DNA of 64,000 nucleotides, taken from NCBI GenBank assembly GCA_030248065.1, contig JASAMV010004953.1:62001-126000 (forward strand), read 5' to 3'. Position 1 is the first letter of the stretch. Each line of letters begins with the position of its first letter. The stretch is from Rhynchonema sp. JSB1_4. Its lineage: Eukaryota > Nematoda > Chromadorea > Monhysterida > Xyalidae. Below the pieces are notes generated by a model. That model was not told the origin of the DNA. It was given only the letters and a program-made list of their open reading frames with translations, and made no database searches. Shown here one piece after another: positions 21,550-32,006 of this stretch. Made by a program: the position numbers and the translations under genes.

Positions 21550-24500
21550 TCACAACTGAAGCAAGCACGAAATGTTAACATTTTTCGGTAACAGTGTTCG
21601 TCCGTTGAGTGCTGACAGTTCAATCACGCAATAGGCCAATGCGACCGTGCAGCCAACTTTATGTACCAGCTTCACTGCAGCAGCCATTGTGCCTGAAATC
21701 GGACTCAAATGTCAACCTTACTTTGCAGGAATTCTGGGCGACATTTGTCATCTGTTTGGGAGTGGGAACAATTTTTAGGCTGATTGAAATCAGAGACTGC
21801 AGTGAGTCTTGTGATACATGATACTTGCGAAATGTTGTGGTGACCAAGACCGGATCACCGATTTCAATATCACAGTCTGATTTTCAAGCACTTTCGGCAA
21901 CAACAAAATCTGACCTCCAGTAGCCAGCAAGTCGTCGATGATCAACACTCGGACGGACGGGCGCAGGGCACCTTCGGCGATTGCCACTGCATCCTGGGGG
22001 AGTGAAGGCACAACTTTTAGGACTATTATACATTCATCCTTACTCATGGTGACATGCCTGAAACCCGCTGTTTGTTCTTTCATTGTAACAAATGTCCCCA
22101 AATAAAAACTGATTGAAAATCATTATTATATAGGCAAACTACGTCAACACGAGCCCGATTTCGCAGCTGGCAGAATAGTGAAACATTCTGACGTGACTGC
22201 TGATTCGGGAAATGTTACACGTTGAAGAATACAAAGTGAGCATGATTATTTTCTCTTTCTGTTCGTTTTGAATTCACGCCACCTTCGAAATCGGGCCCGT
22301 ATTGGGGTGGTTTGATTTTAACCTTGCCATACTCTTTCTCATAAGTTTCCTCAACCGCAGGCACACGAATCTTGCCGGGTTTTCGAATGGGAACAAACGG
22401 TACGTTGAGCCGCAATGCCACTTCGGGACCAAACAGGAACCCTGCAACAACAGATAAATAAAAAATGTGTGTTGACGAGACGAGCAGCAGCAGATTACAC
22501 ACCAACTGCTAACTTGCCTTCTTTTGGAAGCAGTCCTCCACTCATACATGTGTGACCGACGGATTGTCTGGGGCCCCTTTTGTGGTATTCCGGTCGTGTC
22601 ACTAGAAATAGGGTGGACTGCTTTGTATCTAACCTCTCGACTCCAACCCAGTGACAGCGGTAACCGGCTCAGACAAGGCTCGAGCTTCATTAACAATTTG
22701 AGTGCAAAGTTCGTCCAGCAGATCGGGTTGCAGCAGAACCGGCATGATATCTCTAAGAAAAAACTTCTAAAAAATTTGTTACTTATTGGTCAAGATAAAT
22801 TTTAATGACACCGAGCTAAAGAATGTAACAGCAGTGAGTTTTGCCCGTTTCGGCCTGTTTTCACAGACGGGCGAGGTGCCAAGCCTCGTCGGTGCGAACA
22901 CCTCTGGCCAATTGACCTCCAAAAAGGACCTCGAGCAGATCTTATTGCTCAAGTAAAACATTACTGCTTGCACACAGAAGTGCAAGCCAGTGAGAGAGGG
23001 CAACGGGTGATTAAACCACAAGCTGGCCACACTGCACTGGTATTGATACGTCGTTACAAGAATGTAACGGCAGTTTTACCAGTTTAGGCCTGTTTTCACA
23101 GACGGACGAGGTGGCGGGCGGACGGGCCTGTTTCTCAAAACTGATGTGCCTTAGTTCTGACGACTTGGTGCAACGAGCCGAGAGCAGTGTTGGAGGTGCT
23201 CTGGAGGGGGATACCTCCTGTACCGGGCTCAGAGAGTGGGGATACCTACTGTATTGGTCGCACAATGACTAATGGAGAATTTATCCAAAAGTCAAAGGAT
23301 GGACCCTGATTCAGGAACTGCCACGCTCAGCCACACTGTTAACCACTCAATTACTTGTATTTCTCACGAAACATTTTCACCTGAAAATAACCAGTAAAAC
23401 AACCACGTTGCTGTCAGCTGGTGGTTGTTCTGCTGGTTTATATTTTCAGATGAAAATGTTTTGTCGGACATACAAGTACAGATCCCACAACAAGTAGCGT
23501 CCCAGTGCGCAGGATTTTTTCGGCCTACCGCGGTTGACTGCAGTCAACCGCAAGCCCACCGGATTGCTATCTTTAACACGCAAGGTATAGGCGACAGCGA
23601 CCCACCGGGGGCTACCGCCTGCTACCGCAGTCGACTGCGGTGGACTGCGGTGGGGCGCGGTGACTGCGCACTACCGCGCTCCCTTGGCTTGCTCGCTTTT
23701 TGTTTTTTTGATCGTACTTGCTGCTATTTACTTGCTTTTGAGCTCCATTCAGCTCGGTCTGGTTTGTATTCCAAAAGTCGCAGATGCGGGTATTGCAATT
23801 CATCGAACGTGGAATGATAACCGCAGCATTTTTTGTTCTCAAACGTTACTTATTAAGAACGAAAATCAAAACATGCATATTGGTTCGCTGTAAAAGACAC
23901 GTGCAAATGTTGATAAAATGGCAGTACAAGATACATACAATAGACTGAACCATTTTCTGAAATATAAAGCGGCAAAACCATTCACAAGAAATTAGATGGG
24001 ACACGAATTTCAGCGACAGAACAAATATTATGAGACATAATCATCCAAGAAGAATCGCATAATTTCGCATAAGCACATGTCAAAAAAACAACGAAACTAA
24101 GGCAATCTCTGCTTACATTGCGCGCTGCGGAACCGCTTATCATTTTACATGGAACTTGCGCATTTTGCACACGGAGATCGTGATTTTTACGTTCATCGTA
24201 CTTCCAACACCAGCACATAATCTGATTCATGTACAATTCTGACATTCAACCCTCAACCCATCGTGAAATTGCAAAACTGGATACCGTCCTCAAAAGGCAT
24301 TTCCTGCAGATGAACCTGCAATATTACTGTCACGTTGCGGTAGACGTCTTCGTTTGTATAGGTGTGTTGAGCGTGCTGCTGCTTGTGGACAGTGATGTGA
24401 TTTGCCCAGTGTCGGTTGAGAACAACGACATGGTTGGGACAATATCACAATATTCACACTCAGCCATGTTTTTTACTTTTGGTTTATGAGCAAGTGGGGC

Positions 24501-27500
24501 TCAAAACGTTCGTGCTTGGTGTTCCTTCCATCCATTAGAAATGCGTTTACTTTCAAAAGTGCGCCCGACAACCAAGGATGAACTGATCGAGGGCATCTAC
24601 CGTTTCTGGGCCGAGAAGATGACCCCTCAGCTGTGTCGTCGCTGTGTCGGTCATGTGAACAAGATGCTGCCCAAGGTCATTGTCAGCGGCGGTGGTCCAA
24701 CCGATAAATAATTGGGTTGTTGTGTTGTGATAGCGGACGTGAAACTTACATGTAATAATAGTCTGGTGTGATAGCGAAATTGAAACTTGTATGTAATAAT
24801 CTTGAGTCATAGCGCGAGCGTGAAACTTGTATGTAATAATAATCTTTAATAATAATAATTTCGTACTATTGCATAAACAAAATTTAGTGTAGCATATTTT
24901 TACTCCGTGACTTTTAAAACACAAACCAGACCGAGCTGAATGGAGCTCAAAAGCAAGTAAATAGCAGCCAGTACGATCAAAAAAACAAAAAGCGAGCAAG
25001 CCAAGGGAGCGCGGTAGTGCGCAGTCACCGCGCCCCACCGCAGTCCACCGCAGTCGACTGCGGTAGCAGGCGGTAGCCCCCGGTGGGTCGCTGTCGCTTA
25101 TACCTTGCGTGTTAAAGATAGCAATCCGGTGGGCTTGCGGTTGACTGCAGTCAACCGCGGTAGGCCGAAAAAATCCTGCGCACTGGGACGCTACTTGTTG
25201 GGGGATCTGTAGCTTAGTGGTTAAACAGTAGTTGAGCGTGGCTGAGCCTGAATCAGGGTCGATCCTTTGAATTTTGGATAAATTCTCCATTAGTCATTGT
25301 GCGACCAATACCAGAGCCGACGGCCTGGGGGAGTTGGTACCTAGGGGGGGTTGGGGGGTTTAGGTTTTGGGGTGAAAAATTTTAATGTTTTTATTATGTG
25401 TGGAATCGTGTGAAAACGTGGTATTTGCGCGCGGAGCGCGCGAATTTTGGGTAATTTGAGGTAAAAACCACTGAATTTACACTAATTTTGGCCATTTTGG
25501 TCAGGTTTTTGGCACATTTGGGCAACATCGGGGGAATATTGTGTTACGATTTGCGTTGCATGTTCGTTACCGAAGATTGCATATGTAATATCCGAGTCCA
25601 GACCGCGTGTCGTTGATTACGATAAGTTTTATTAATTAAAGAGACGTGTAGAAGTAGACCTCAAGTATATGGGTAAAAACCGAATGTAGCTCGCTGATGT
25701 TTCAAGAACAGACATAAAGTAAGTAGAATAAAGTAAGATAAAAGCCAAGCTACATAGGTACTAGGAAGTAGATACATACGCGCCTTGCGCGTCCAAGAGA
25801 GCAAAAGGGGCGCGCGCTGCGCGCGCTTAGCTGGAATAACATCACACAGCAGCAAGCCAGCACAGCAACACGGTCGGAACCAGGCAAGCGCTGATTGGCT
25901 GTTGCTGATGTGCGAGGGATGGTGGGATGTGCTAGCAGGTATGTACATTGGAATGTACATACAAGGGCCGGGTTATAGAATACACCTAACACCATCCTCC
26001 CCTCACAAAGAAGTTTGCAGTATGCTAAAAAAACTGACGAGCAGGCTAGCCTCGAAATTACGAAAGGAGTTAGAAGATCCAAATGGCATGAGACGAACCT
26101 ATAATGAGCTAGCCAAACAATACTAAAAGTTCAACTGGACAACAGTCACAGACGGAAAACGCGAAGAAATACGGATATCCAAATATAAAACCAAACTGCG
26201 ACAGAAAAGTACAAAGAATACATGAGCAGGGCAGGGCAAAAATGGGTATCACAAATCACGGTAGCGTTGCAAAAATCACCAGATCGAGAAAATGTCACGC
26301 AAAAGGACTAACTGAAATACAATACAGGTTCTTTATCAGGTCCATAGGTCGTCGTGGATTTGCTTGTGTTTACCAACAATTTTGGCATTAGCGATAAAAT
26401 TTGATATCACAAATAGTTGTGATATGCCCTAAAGAACCGAACTGATGTGCATTGTCGCATGCACATTGCGATTTTACTTTTACTGTATATATTGCGTTGT
26501 GTTGATGCGAAGAACTTTACTCAACCATGATTATAAGTCTTCATTGACTACATATTGCGTTACGCGTGACTTTCGTGTGATTGCAACTTAAGCCAAGTTA
26601 ACTACCGTTTGTTGATAGCCCCGAAGAGCACGACTAGTGTATCGTAGATACAACCCATTCCACACATTCACTCAGTATGTAACAAGGTGATGCGTTGCCC
26701 CCTCAATGCAGCTTAGGCGCCCAGCATATAGCTAACCTACCTGTTGGCCAGAACGCGTGTAATTTTGGTGCGTGTGGACATTCACACCACTCAGCCAGAC
26801 ACACAATGTATACGCACGATGATACATTCTACACAGATTGGACACCCGCCAAATGGTCAATCAGACACCAGGCGGTCATAAATACAATTGCTATGCATAT
26901 TGAGGTCCCCCGACCCGACAGACAGGGATAATAGCCAAAGATCAGTTGCGTTGCGCGTGAGTGTTGTGCTTGTGATCCCAAGCAGGCAACAACACAAGGT
27001 GCCATAACCAGTGCGGTGACACATTGCTAGGTCCCGTTGGTTAGGGTCACACATACTGTACAAGATAACTATGATGCGGTGCACAAAAGCCAACCTATAC
27101 AGGATAAATCATATACATACGATACGGTACGGTACGCCTGCGGACCAGACCAACCCAGTTCCCACATGGGCATTGGTCAAGCCATAAGCGCAGGTCAAAA
27201 ACAACTGTGACGACGGCAATGCCAGAAGCAATATAATAGTGTAAGATGTGCAAGGTTGGGTTGCTGCAAAAGCTGTACTGTGTGGCTGATCAGCAGCGAA
27301 AATAACAAGCGTATGGGTGTGCAATATTACTGGAATATATGGTGTACACTTCAATATCTTGCCGCGGATGCAAAGCTTCACCAATCCATCACGGGCCCTG
27401 GTCAGAATTGGGTCAGCCAAGCCAAGCCGTCCATATTTGGTTGTTCATCCTTTGGGTTACTGTAGATTCGAAAACCAAAAGCGCGGGAAACTTTGAGTCG

Positions 27501-30500
27501 CCAAGTGCATGCTACAACCACAAGCTATGTATGTGCACACTACATGAACGAGAATAAACTGCACTTCTGTGCACCACAATTTACAAATGCATGGCTAAAT
27601 GAGGGCAAAACTATGGATCCAAATAACTTCATGTGCCATCGACAGAGTTTTCTACTCTTGAAAGTCGTGTTGCGCGTGCATTATGTCGAAAATTGCGAAA
27701 ACTCAAATTAACGATGTCCACTGAAGAGATACATAGATCGGCTTTGACATCCACAGAAGAGCACACTCACAGGGAGCAATAATGCTCGCAAAAGAGCAAG
27801 AACACTCACAAGAACCAGAACCGTTGAGCCGATAAAACCATGCGAAAGCTGAGTCGCTCACAAAAAAGCCGCTGAGAACACTAATAAACGCTCACGCAAT
27901 AATTCAAACGCTGATAAAGAGCAGAAGACAACGCTCACGGAATAATTCAAGCGCGAATGGAGGAGCAGAGGATAACGCTCACAAAACAGTTCAAGAGCCG
28001 ATAGAATATCAGATGATAACGCTCACAAAATAGTTCAAGAGCCGATAGAAGAGCACAAGATAACGCTCACAAAATAGCTCAGGCGCTGATAAAAGAGCAG
28101 GAGGTAACGCTCACAAAATGGTTAAAGCGCTGATGAAAGAGCAAACGGTAACGCTCACCAAATGGTTCTAGCGCTGATAAAGAGCAGAGGACAACGCTCA
28201 CAAAACAGTTCAGGCGCTGACAAAAGAGCAGGAGGTAACGCTCACAAGAGCAGAAGAGAATGCTCACAAGAGCAGAAACTAACGCTCACAAGAGCAGAAG
28301 AGAACAGTCCCAAGAGCATGAGATAACACTCACAAAACAGCTAAAGCGCTCACCAAAAAGCATACAGCCACCTTGTTCTTACTCATCCCTCTTTTTCGTT
28401 CGACAGCCAGGGCAATCACAGTTCGTCATGATGTGCCCTTTTAGCCGACAGCAGTAACAGACACGGGATGGGTTTTGCTTCGGACATAACTTTGCGCGAT
28501 GGCCCACGCGCCGACAACGGTGACATTTCAACACCATTCTGTTTCGATCAGATGAGCCGGTTGCTTCATGCTGATCCACCGATGTCTGCTTGATATCAGT
28601 TTCACTGGCATTCTGGTTGTGCACGACCGAAAATGCATTGAAACGCAAATGTGGCTGTGTGTCATAGTCATGATTGTTACTGCACGGCGTGTGGTGTGCA
28701 TCGGTCTGTACCGAGCTTAGACTATCATGTTCATGATCTTCGGTCGATCGTGTGGTCAGTGCTGCCACATGCAAAAACCTATTGTCTTGAATGATACCAT
28801 TCGAGGCCATTATACTAGCGCACACTTCCACACAAGCCAAAATAGTCAACTATGTATAAATATTTCACAACACCAACACGCAGGTTAATAACCCAATACA
28901 CTCTCTTGGTCTAAAATCTACAAATGTCTCACACTCACTGCGGTCATAACGTGTATACATATACCATACGTATGGTATATGTATATAATATGTGCCTTAA
29001 TGCCGTGTTTTCCGACCAAATTGTCTTGAAATTTCGTCTCAAATTTGCCAAAATATGAACACAAGCGCTCAATTGTGGTTTAGACCTGAGAAAGAACAAA
29101 AAACAACGAACACGAGGTGATCAGTCTGGTGGTCGATGCCTTCTTTCCTCCCTCAACGAAAAGTTGATGTCCGAGATCGTAGAAGTGGAGCACAAAGAAC
29201 GGACGGTGAAGTGTGAAGTGGAAATGTTCATGAATTTACGGTTGTTGCTGAATGAAGATGGTAGTCGTCGTGGTTGAGAATGAAGGTCCTTGAGCTTGTG
29301 AGTTCACGAAACGTTGAGCGTAAGCGTCAGAGACGACAGGCGGTGGCACACGGAAACGCGTTGTACAGTGGTTGCGTGTCGATTGAAGAACACAAGAGAA
29401 ATATTTCCAGTTTGTCGTGGTCGCCAGAATATGTTACGATTTGCGTTGCATGTTCGTTACCGAAGATTGCATATGTAATATCCGAGTCCAGACCGCGTGT
29501 CGTTGATTACGATAAGTTTTATTAATTAAAGAGACGTGTAGAAGTAGACCTCAGGTATATGGGTAAAAACCGAATGTAGCTCGCTGATGTTTCAAGAACA
29601 GACATAAAGTAAGTAGAATAAAGTAAGATAAAAGCCAAGCTACATAGGTACTAGGAAGTAGATACATACGCGCCTTGCGCGTCCAAGAGAGCAAAAGGGG
29701 CGCGCGCTGCGCGCGCTTAGCTGGAATAACATCACACAGCAGCAAGCCAGCACAGCAACACGGTCGGAACCAGGCAAGCGCTGATTGGCTGTTGCTGATG
29801 TGCGAGGGATGGTGGGATGTGCTAGCAGGTATGTACATTGGAATGTACATACAAGGGCCGGGTTATAGAATACACCTAACAATTGGTCGCACAATGACCA
29901 TATAAGAATTTATCAAATCAATCCTGATTTTCACGTTCAGTCACTATTAACCACTGTACTATTTGTGATTCTCACAAAACATTTTCTGCTGATAATAATC
30001 TAGCAGATCAACCACGTTGCCGCAGGTCTGAAACATTCTCTTTACAACATGCTTTGTGTGCGATCACGCAACGCAACGTCATTGCCCCGTCACTTTCCCT
30101 CTTTACGATTAAGGAAAAAATTTGACCAATTCTTATAAAGTCATTGTGCGACCAATACCTACTGTACCGGGGTGAAAATCGGGGGATACCTACTGTACCG
30201 GGGTGAAAATCAGGGGGATACCTACTACTGTACCGGGGTGAAAATCGGGGGATACCTACTGTACCGGGGTGAAAATCGGGGATACCTACTGTACCGGGGT
30301 GAAAATCAGGGGGATACCTACTACTGTACCGGGGTGAAAATCGGGGGATACCTACTGTACCGGGGTGAAAATCGGGGATACCTACTGTACCGGGGTGAAA
30401 ATCAGGGGGATACCTACTACTGTACCGGGGTGAAAATCGGGGGATACCTACTGTACCGGGGTGAAAATCAGGGAGATACCTACTACTGTACCGGGGTGAA

Positions 30501-31191
30501 AATCGGGGGATACCTACTGTACCGGGGTGAAAATCAGGGGGATACCTACTACTGTACCGGGGTGAAAATCGGGGGATACCTACTGTACCGGGGTGAAAAT
30601 CGGGGATACCTACTACTGTACCGGGGTGAAAATCGGGGGATACCTACTGTACCGGGGTGAAAATCGGGGGATACCTACTGTACCGGGGTGAAAATCAGGG
30701 GGATACCTACTACTGTACCGGGGTGAAAATCGGGGGATACCTACTGTACCGGGGTGAAAATCGGGGATACCTACTGTACCGGGGTGAAAATCAGGGGGAT
30801 ACCTACTACTGTACCGGGGTGAAAATCGGGGGATACCTACTGTACCGGGGTGAAAATCAGGGAGATACCTACTACTGTACCGGGGTGAAAATCGGGGGAT
30901 ACCTACTGTACCGGGGTGAAAATCAGGGAGATACCTACTACTGTACCGGGGTGAAAATCGGGGGGGGGGCTACCCTCCCCCCAAACCCCACCTCCAACAC
31001 CGGCCGAGAGCAAGTAAGAGCAGATAACATTGCACGGGCACCAATAAATTGTGAACCAACATCACACCAAACCTGAACAGTATTCCCGGTTGCGGGAAGT
31101 CCGGATACGACTTTATAGTGGCCTCAAGCCGGTTTCGCAATTCATCGCGTTTCGATGACATTTCGTTGACAGATTTTGAACTGGCCTGCAT
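21550..31191 (-). CDS. aprt: Adenine phosphoribosyltransferase
   Basis: Exons 31191-31073, 22752-22634, 22441-22323, 21993-21915 and 21692-21550 join in phase to 192 aa, or 181 aa if translation starts at the second Met near 31158 (human APRT has 180). Exon 1 encodes [14 protein letters not shown] with the first residues of exon 2. Exon 2 ends [12 protein letters not shown] across the junction, exon 3 has RKPGKIRVP and EEYEKEYGK-like sequence, and exon 4 ends with the PRPP-binding motif [13 protein letters not shown] completed by exon 5. All these are APRT landmarks. The enzyme makes AMP from adenine and PRPP in purine salvage, in the cytosol. Intron 1 is 8.3 kb and carries a minisatellite, an LTR retrotransposon, a MITE and a 2-kb foldback element. 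A palindromic MITE sits in intron 3. A diverged second set of exons 2-5 follows downstream. Confidence 0.93.
22137..22313. mobile_element. Palindromic MITE, AAACTACG..CAACACGAG family, copy 2
   Basis: Arms AAACTACGTCAACACGAGCC and GGGCCCGTATTGGGGTGGTTT-like right end; inner GTGAAACATTCTGACGTG as in the other copies. It lies in APRT intron 3, close to the donor of exon 3. Confidence 0.8.
22822..23115. repeat. Pair of direct repeats of about 55 bp
   Basis: GAATGTAAC followed by GGCCTGTTTTCACAGACGG and CGAGG occurs at about 22822-22876 and again at 23061-23115, in APRT intron 1. Origin unknown. Confidence 0.5.
23254..25308. mobile_element. Tc1/mariner-like foldback element with long inverted arms
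   Basis: Ends TTGGTCGCACAATGACTAAT and its complement are flanked by TA. Inside, about 23478-23770 is repeated in inverse order at about 24925-25211 with very high identity, including GGTTGACTGCAGTCAACCG. The left arm carries an additional hairpin (about 23355-23470). The central part encodes a transposase C-terminal fragment. Length 2,055 bp. It lies in APRT intron 1. Confidence 0.85.
24541..24711 (+). pseudogene. C-terminal fragment of a Tc1/mariner (IS630-type) transposase
   Basis: A 56-aa open frame reading [19 protein letters not shown], then [20 protein letters not shown] and a stop. This resembles the end of Tc1-like DDE transposases, where a KDEL..G I..FW segment precedes a Cys-containing helix and a final PKVI motif. 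The catalytic D,D,E/D domain is absent upstream, so it is a remnant. Its place inside an element with TA duplications supports the same superfamily. Confidence 0.6.
25309..25541. repeat. Remnant of G-rich hAT-like repeat
   Basis: Contains CCTAGGGGGGGTTGGGGGG, the palindrome GCGCGCGGAGCGCGCG and AT-rich arms typical of the hAT MITEs elsewhere in the window. It ends at the LTR retrotransposon. Confidence 0.4.
25542..25991 (-). repeat. 3' LTR
   Basis: Starts TGTTACGATTTGCG and ends ACACCTAACA on the plus strand; near-identical to 29432-29881. Contains the palindrome GGCGCGCGCTGCGCGCGC. The 99-aa frame inside each LTR is not conserved as protein elsewhere in the window. Confidence 0.92.
25992..26004 (-). 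other. Polypurine tract of the LTR element
   Basis: On the minus strand the sequence immediately before the 3' LTR is GAGGGGAGGATGG, the usual place and composition for the plus-strand primer. Confidence 0.7.
27880..28350. repeat. Degenerate 44-45-bp tandem repeat inside the LTR element
   Basis: About ten units of the form GATAACGCTCACAAAATAG followed by TTCAAGAGCCGATAGAAGAG, with variants. It lies downstream of the zinc-knuckle frame on the element's coding strand. Confidence 0.75.
28379..28849 (-). CDS. Gag-like fragment with two CCHC zinc knuckles
   Basis: An open frame of up to 156 aa; translation may start at either of the first Met codons. The C-terminal third has [14 protein letters not shown] and [14 protein letters not shown], both fitting C-x2-C-x4-H-x4-C nucleocapsid knuckles, followed by a basic/acidic tail. 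The N-terminal part is polar and not recognisable as capsid. In retrotransposons such a protein packages the RNA. With no pol frame, this element probably supplies only an RNA-binding protein or nothing functional. Confidence 0.7.
   Translation of the reverse strand: MTILACVEVCASIMASNGIIQDNRFLHVAALTTRSTEDHEHDSLSSVQTDAHHTPCSNNHDYDTQPHLRFNAFSVVHNQNASETDIKQTSVDQHEATGSSDRNRMVLKCHRCRRVGHRAKLCPKQNPSRVCYCCRLKGHIMTNCDCPGCRTKKRDE
29409..29426 (-). other. Primer-binding-site candidate of the LTR element
   Basis: Five bases after the 5' LTR on the minus strand stands TGGCGACCACGACAAA, starting with the TGG expected for pairing with a tRNA 3' CCA. I cannot name the tRNA. Confidence 0.55.
29432..29881 (-). 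repeat. 5' LTR
   Basis: Partner of 25542-25991. Its outer end adjoins the MITE at 29883, whose first base pair is part of the target duplication. Confidence 0.92.
29883..30155. mobile_element. Tc1/mariner-like MITE, TTGGTCGCACAATGAC family, copy 2
   Basis: About 273 bp, closely related to 21129-21393 (shared GATCAACCACGTTGCC and CTGAAACATTCTCTTTAC). The right end keeps its TA; the left TA was split by the LTR retrotransposon. Confidence 0.85.
30156..30963. repeat. Minisatellite, 27-33-bp units
   Basis: About 27 units of GGGGGATACCTACTGTACC plus GGGGTGAAAATC, alternating with a variant that has CTACTACTG. The order of variants is itself repeated (a higher-order pattern). Most units are multiples of three, which produces long meaningless frames. 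It lies in APRT intron 1, 110 bp from exon 1. Confidence 0.95.
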
Positions 31192-32006
31192 TGTGGAGTC
31201 CTGGGTCTGTAACCAACAGGTTTGAATAGTAACCATGCATCACCACCACAGACTCATGCTGTGATTATAAGCCCAGCAAGCACCGATAATCAAAGATATA
31301 TCTTGCAATTATGATGGGTAACATGCTACGAGCCGAGACTAAAATCAAACATTGGGACAAATATAGCATACATCTTTCATTCATCATCAACAAACATAAT
31401 TTGGTGCCTGAAAATCAGCTGAAGGCAGCAAACCAAACATTACAACAGAGCGAAGGACGCACTGCGCACTTTTGAGTTGGAACAGAATAGTTTTCAAATA
31501 CATACATCTTAGCAAATTAGCAACAAAGATGACAGCAAGAAAGCCAGAAAAGAACTGACACTGTAATAAGGAAAAAGAAAACAAGAAGGGTAATTCCGGC
31601 CAGCCGGTTCAGGTATAGATAATTTCAAGTGTCGATAACACTGCCCGCCTCTTATGACCAATAGTCCAATGTGACAAGAACGCATTCTTATCAGGAACAC
31701 AAAGCGTTGTTGTAACATCAGTAGAGTGAGTGGAAAAGACAATAGGCAATAAAGAAACAAACCGTACTAGATAACATTTGCGACTGCGACGGAATCATAG
31801 CGAGATCAATGTGCATATGCACAACGTGCAGCACAACACCGTAATTTCGAACCAATCGCAACACACGTAATGAACAACAAGGTGAACGCCATAACAACAG
31901 TGCACGACAGATTCGAAAATACTGGGCAATCAACAAAACGCACTTAATAAATTTTGGCGATCGGATCGGATATCCCATACCAAATAAATACCAACGCAGT
32001 TTTCAT
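31192..32006. other. Gap between HMG gene 3' end and APRT exon 1
   Basis: No exon or repeat recognised. It must contain the APRT promoter (minus strand) and the HMG gene 3' UTR. Confidence 0.4.

Larger units (their letters stand above)
25542..29881 (-). mobile_element. Non-autonomous LTR retrotransposon, young insertion
   Basis: Two 450-bp direct repeats (25542-25991 and 29432-29881) begin TGTTA and end TAACA, and differ at one base that I noticed. They bound 3.44 kb of internal sequence and are flanked by the 4-bp duplication ATTG. Features read on the minus strand: a primer-binding-site candidate TGGCGACCACGACAAA lies just after the 5' LTR, a frame with two zinc knuckles follows, and the purine tract GAGGGGAGGATGG abuts the 3' LTR. 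No protease, reverse transcriptase or integrase frame is visible, so it must have moved with enzymes from another element. It lies inside APRT intron 1, in the same orientation as the gene. Confidence 0.9.

Noticed and set aside
25203..25280. tRNA gene
   Set aside because: It has an A-box-like TAGCTTAGTGGTTA and a weak B box, but no cloverleaf stems that I can fold; treated as part of the foldback element's arm.
24553..25290. 245-aa minus-strand frame
   Set aside because: It runs through the inverted arm of the foldback element and over the antisense of the transposase tail; no protein features.
25661..25960. 99-aa minus-strand frame, identical at 29551-29850
   Set aside because: Both lie inside the two LTRs; identity comes from the LTR pair, not from a gene family.
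30156..30963. Possible CRISPR-like array
   Set aside because: Units are contiguous with no unique spacers, and the window is animal nuclear DNA.
30172..31076. Two long plus-strand frames of 162 and 139 aa built of [19 protein letters not shown] repeats
   Set aside because: They are translations of the minisatellite; unit lengths divisible by three keep the frame open. No start or splice context.
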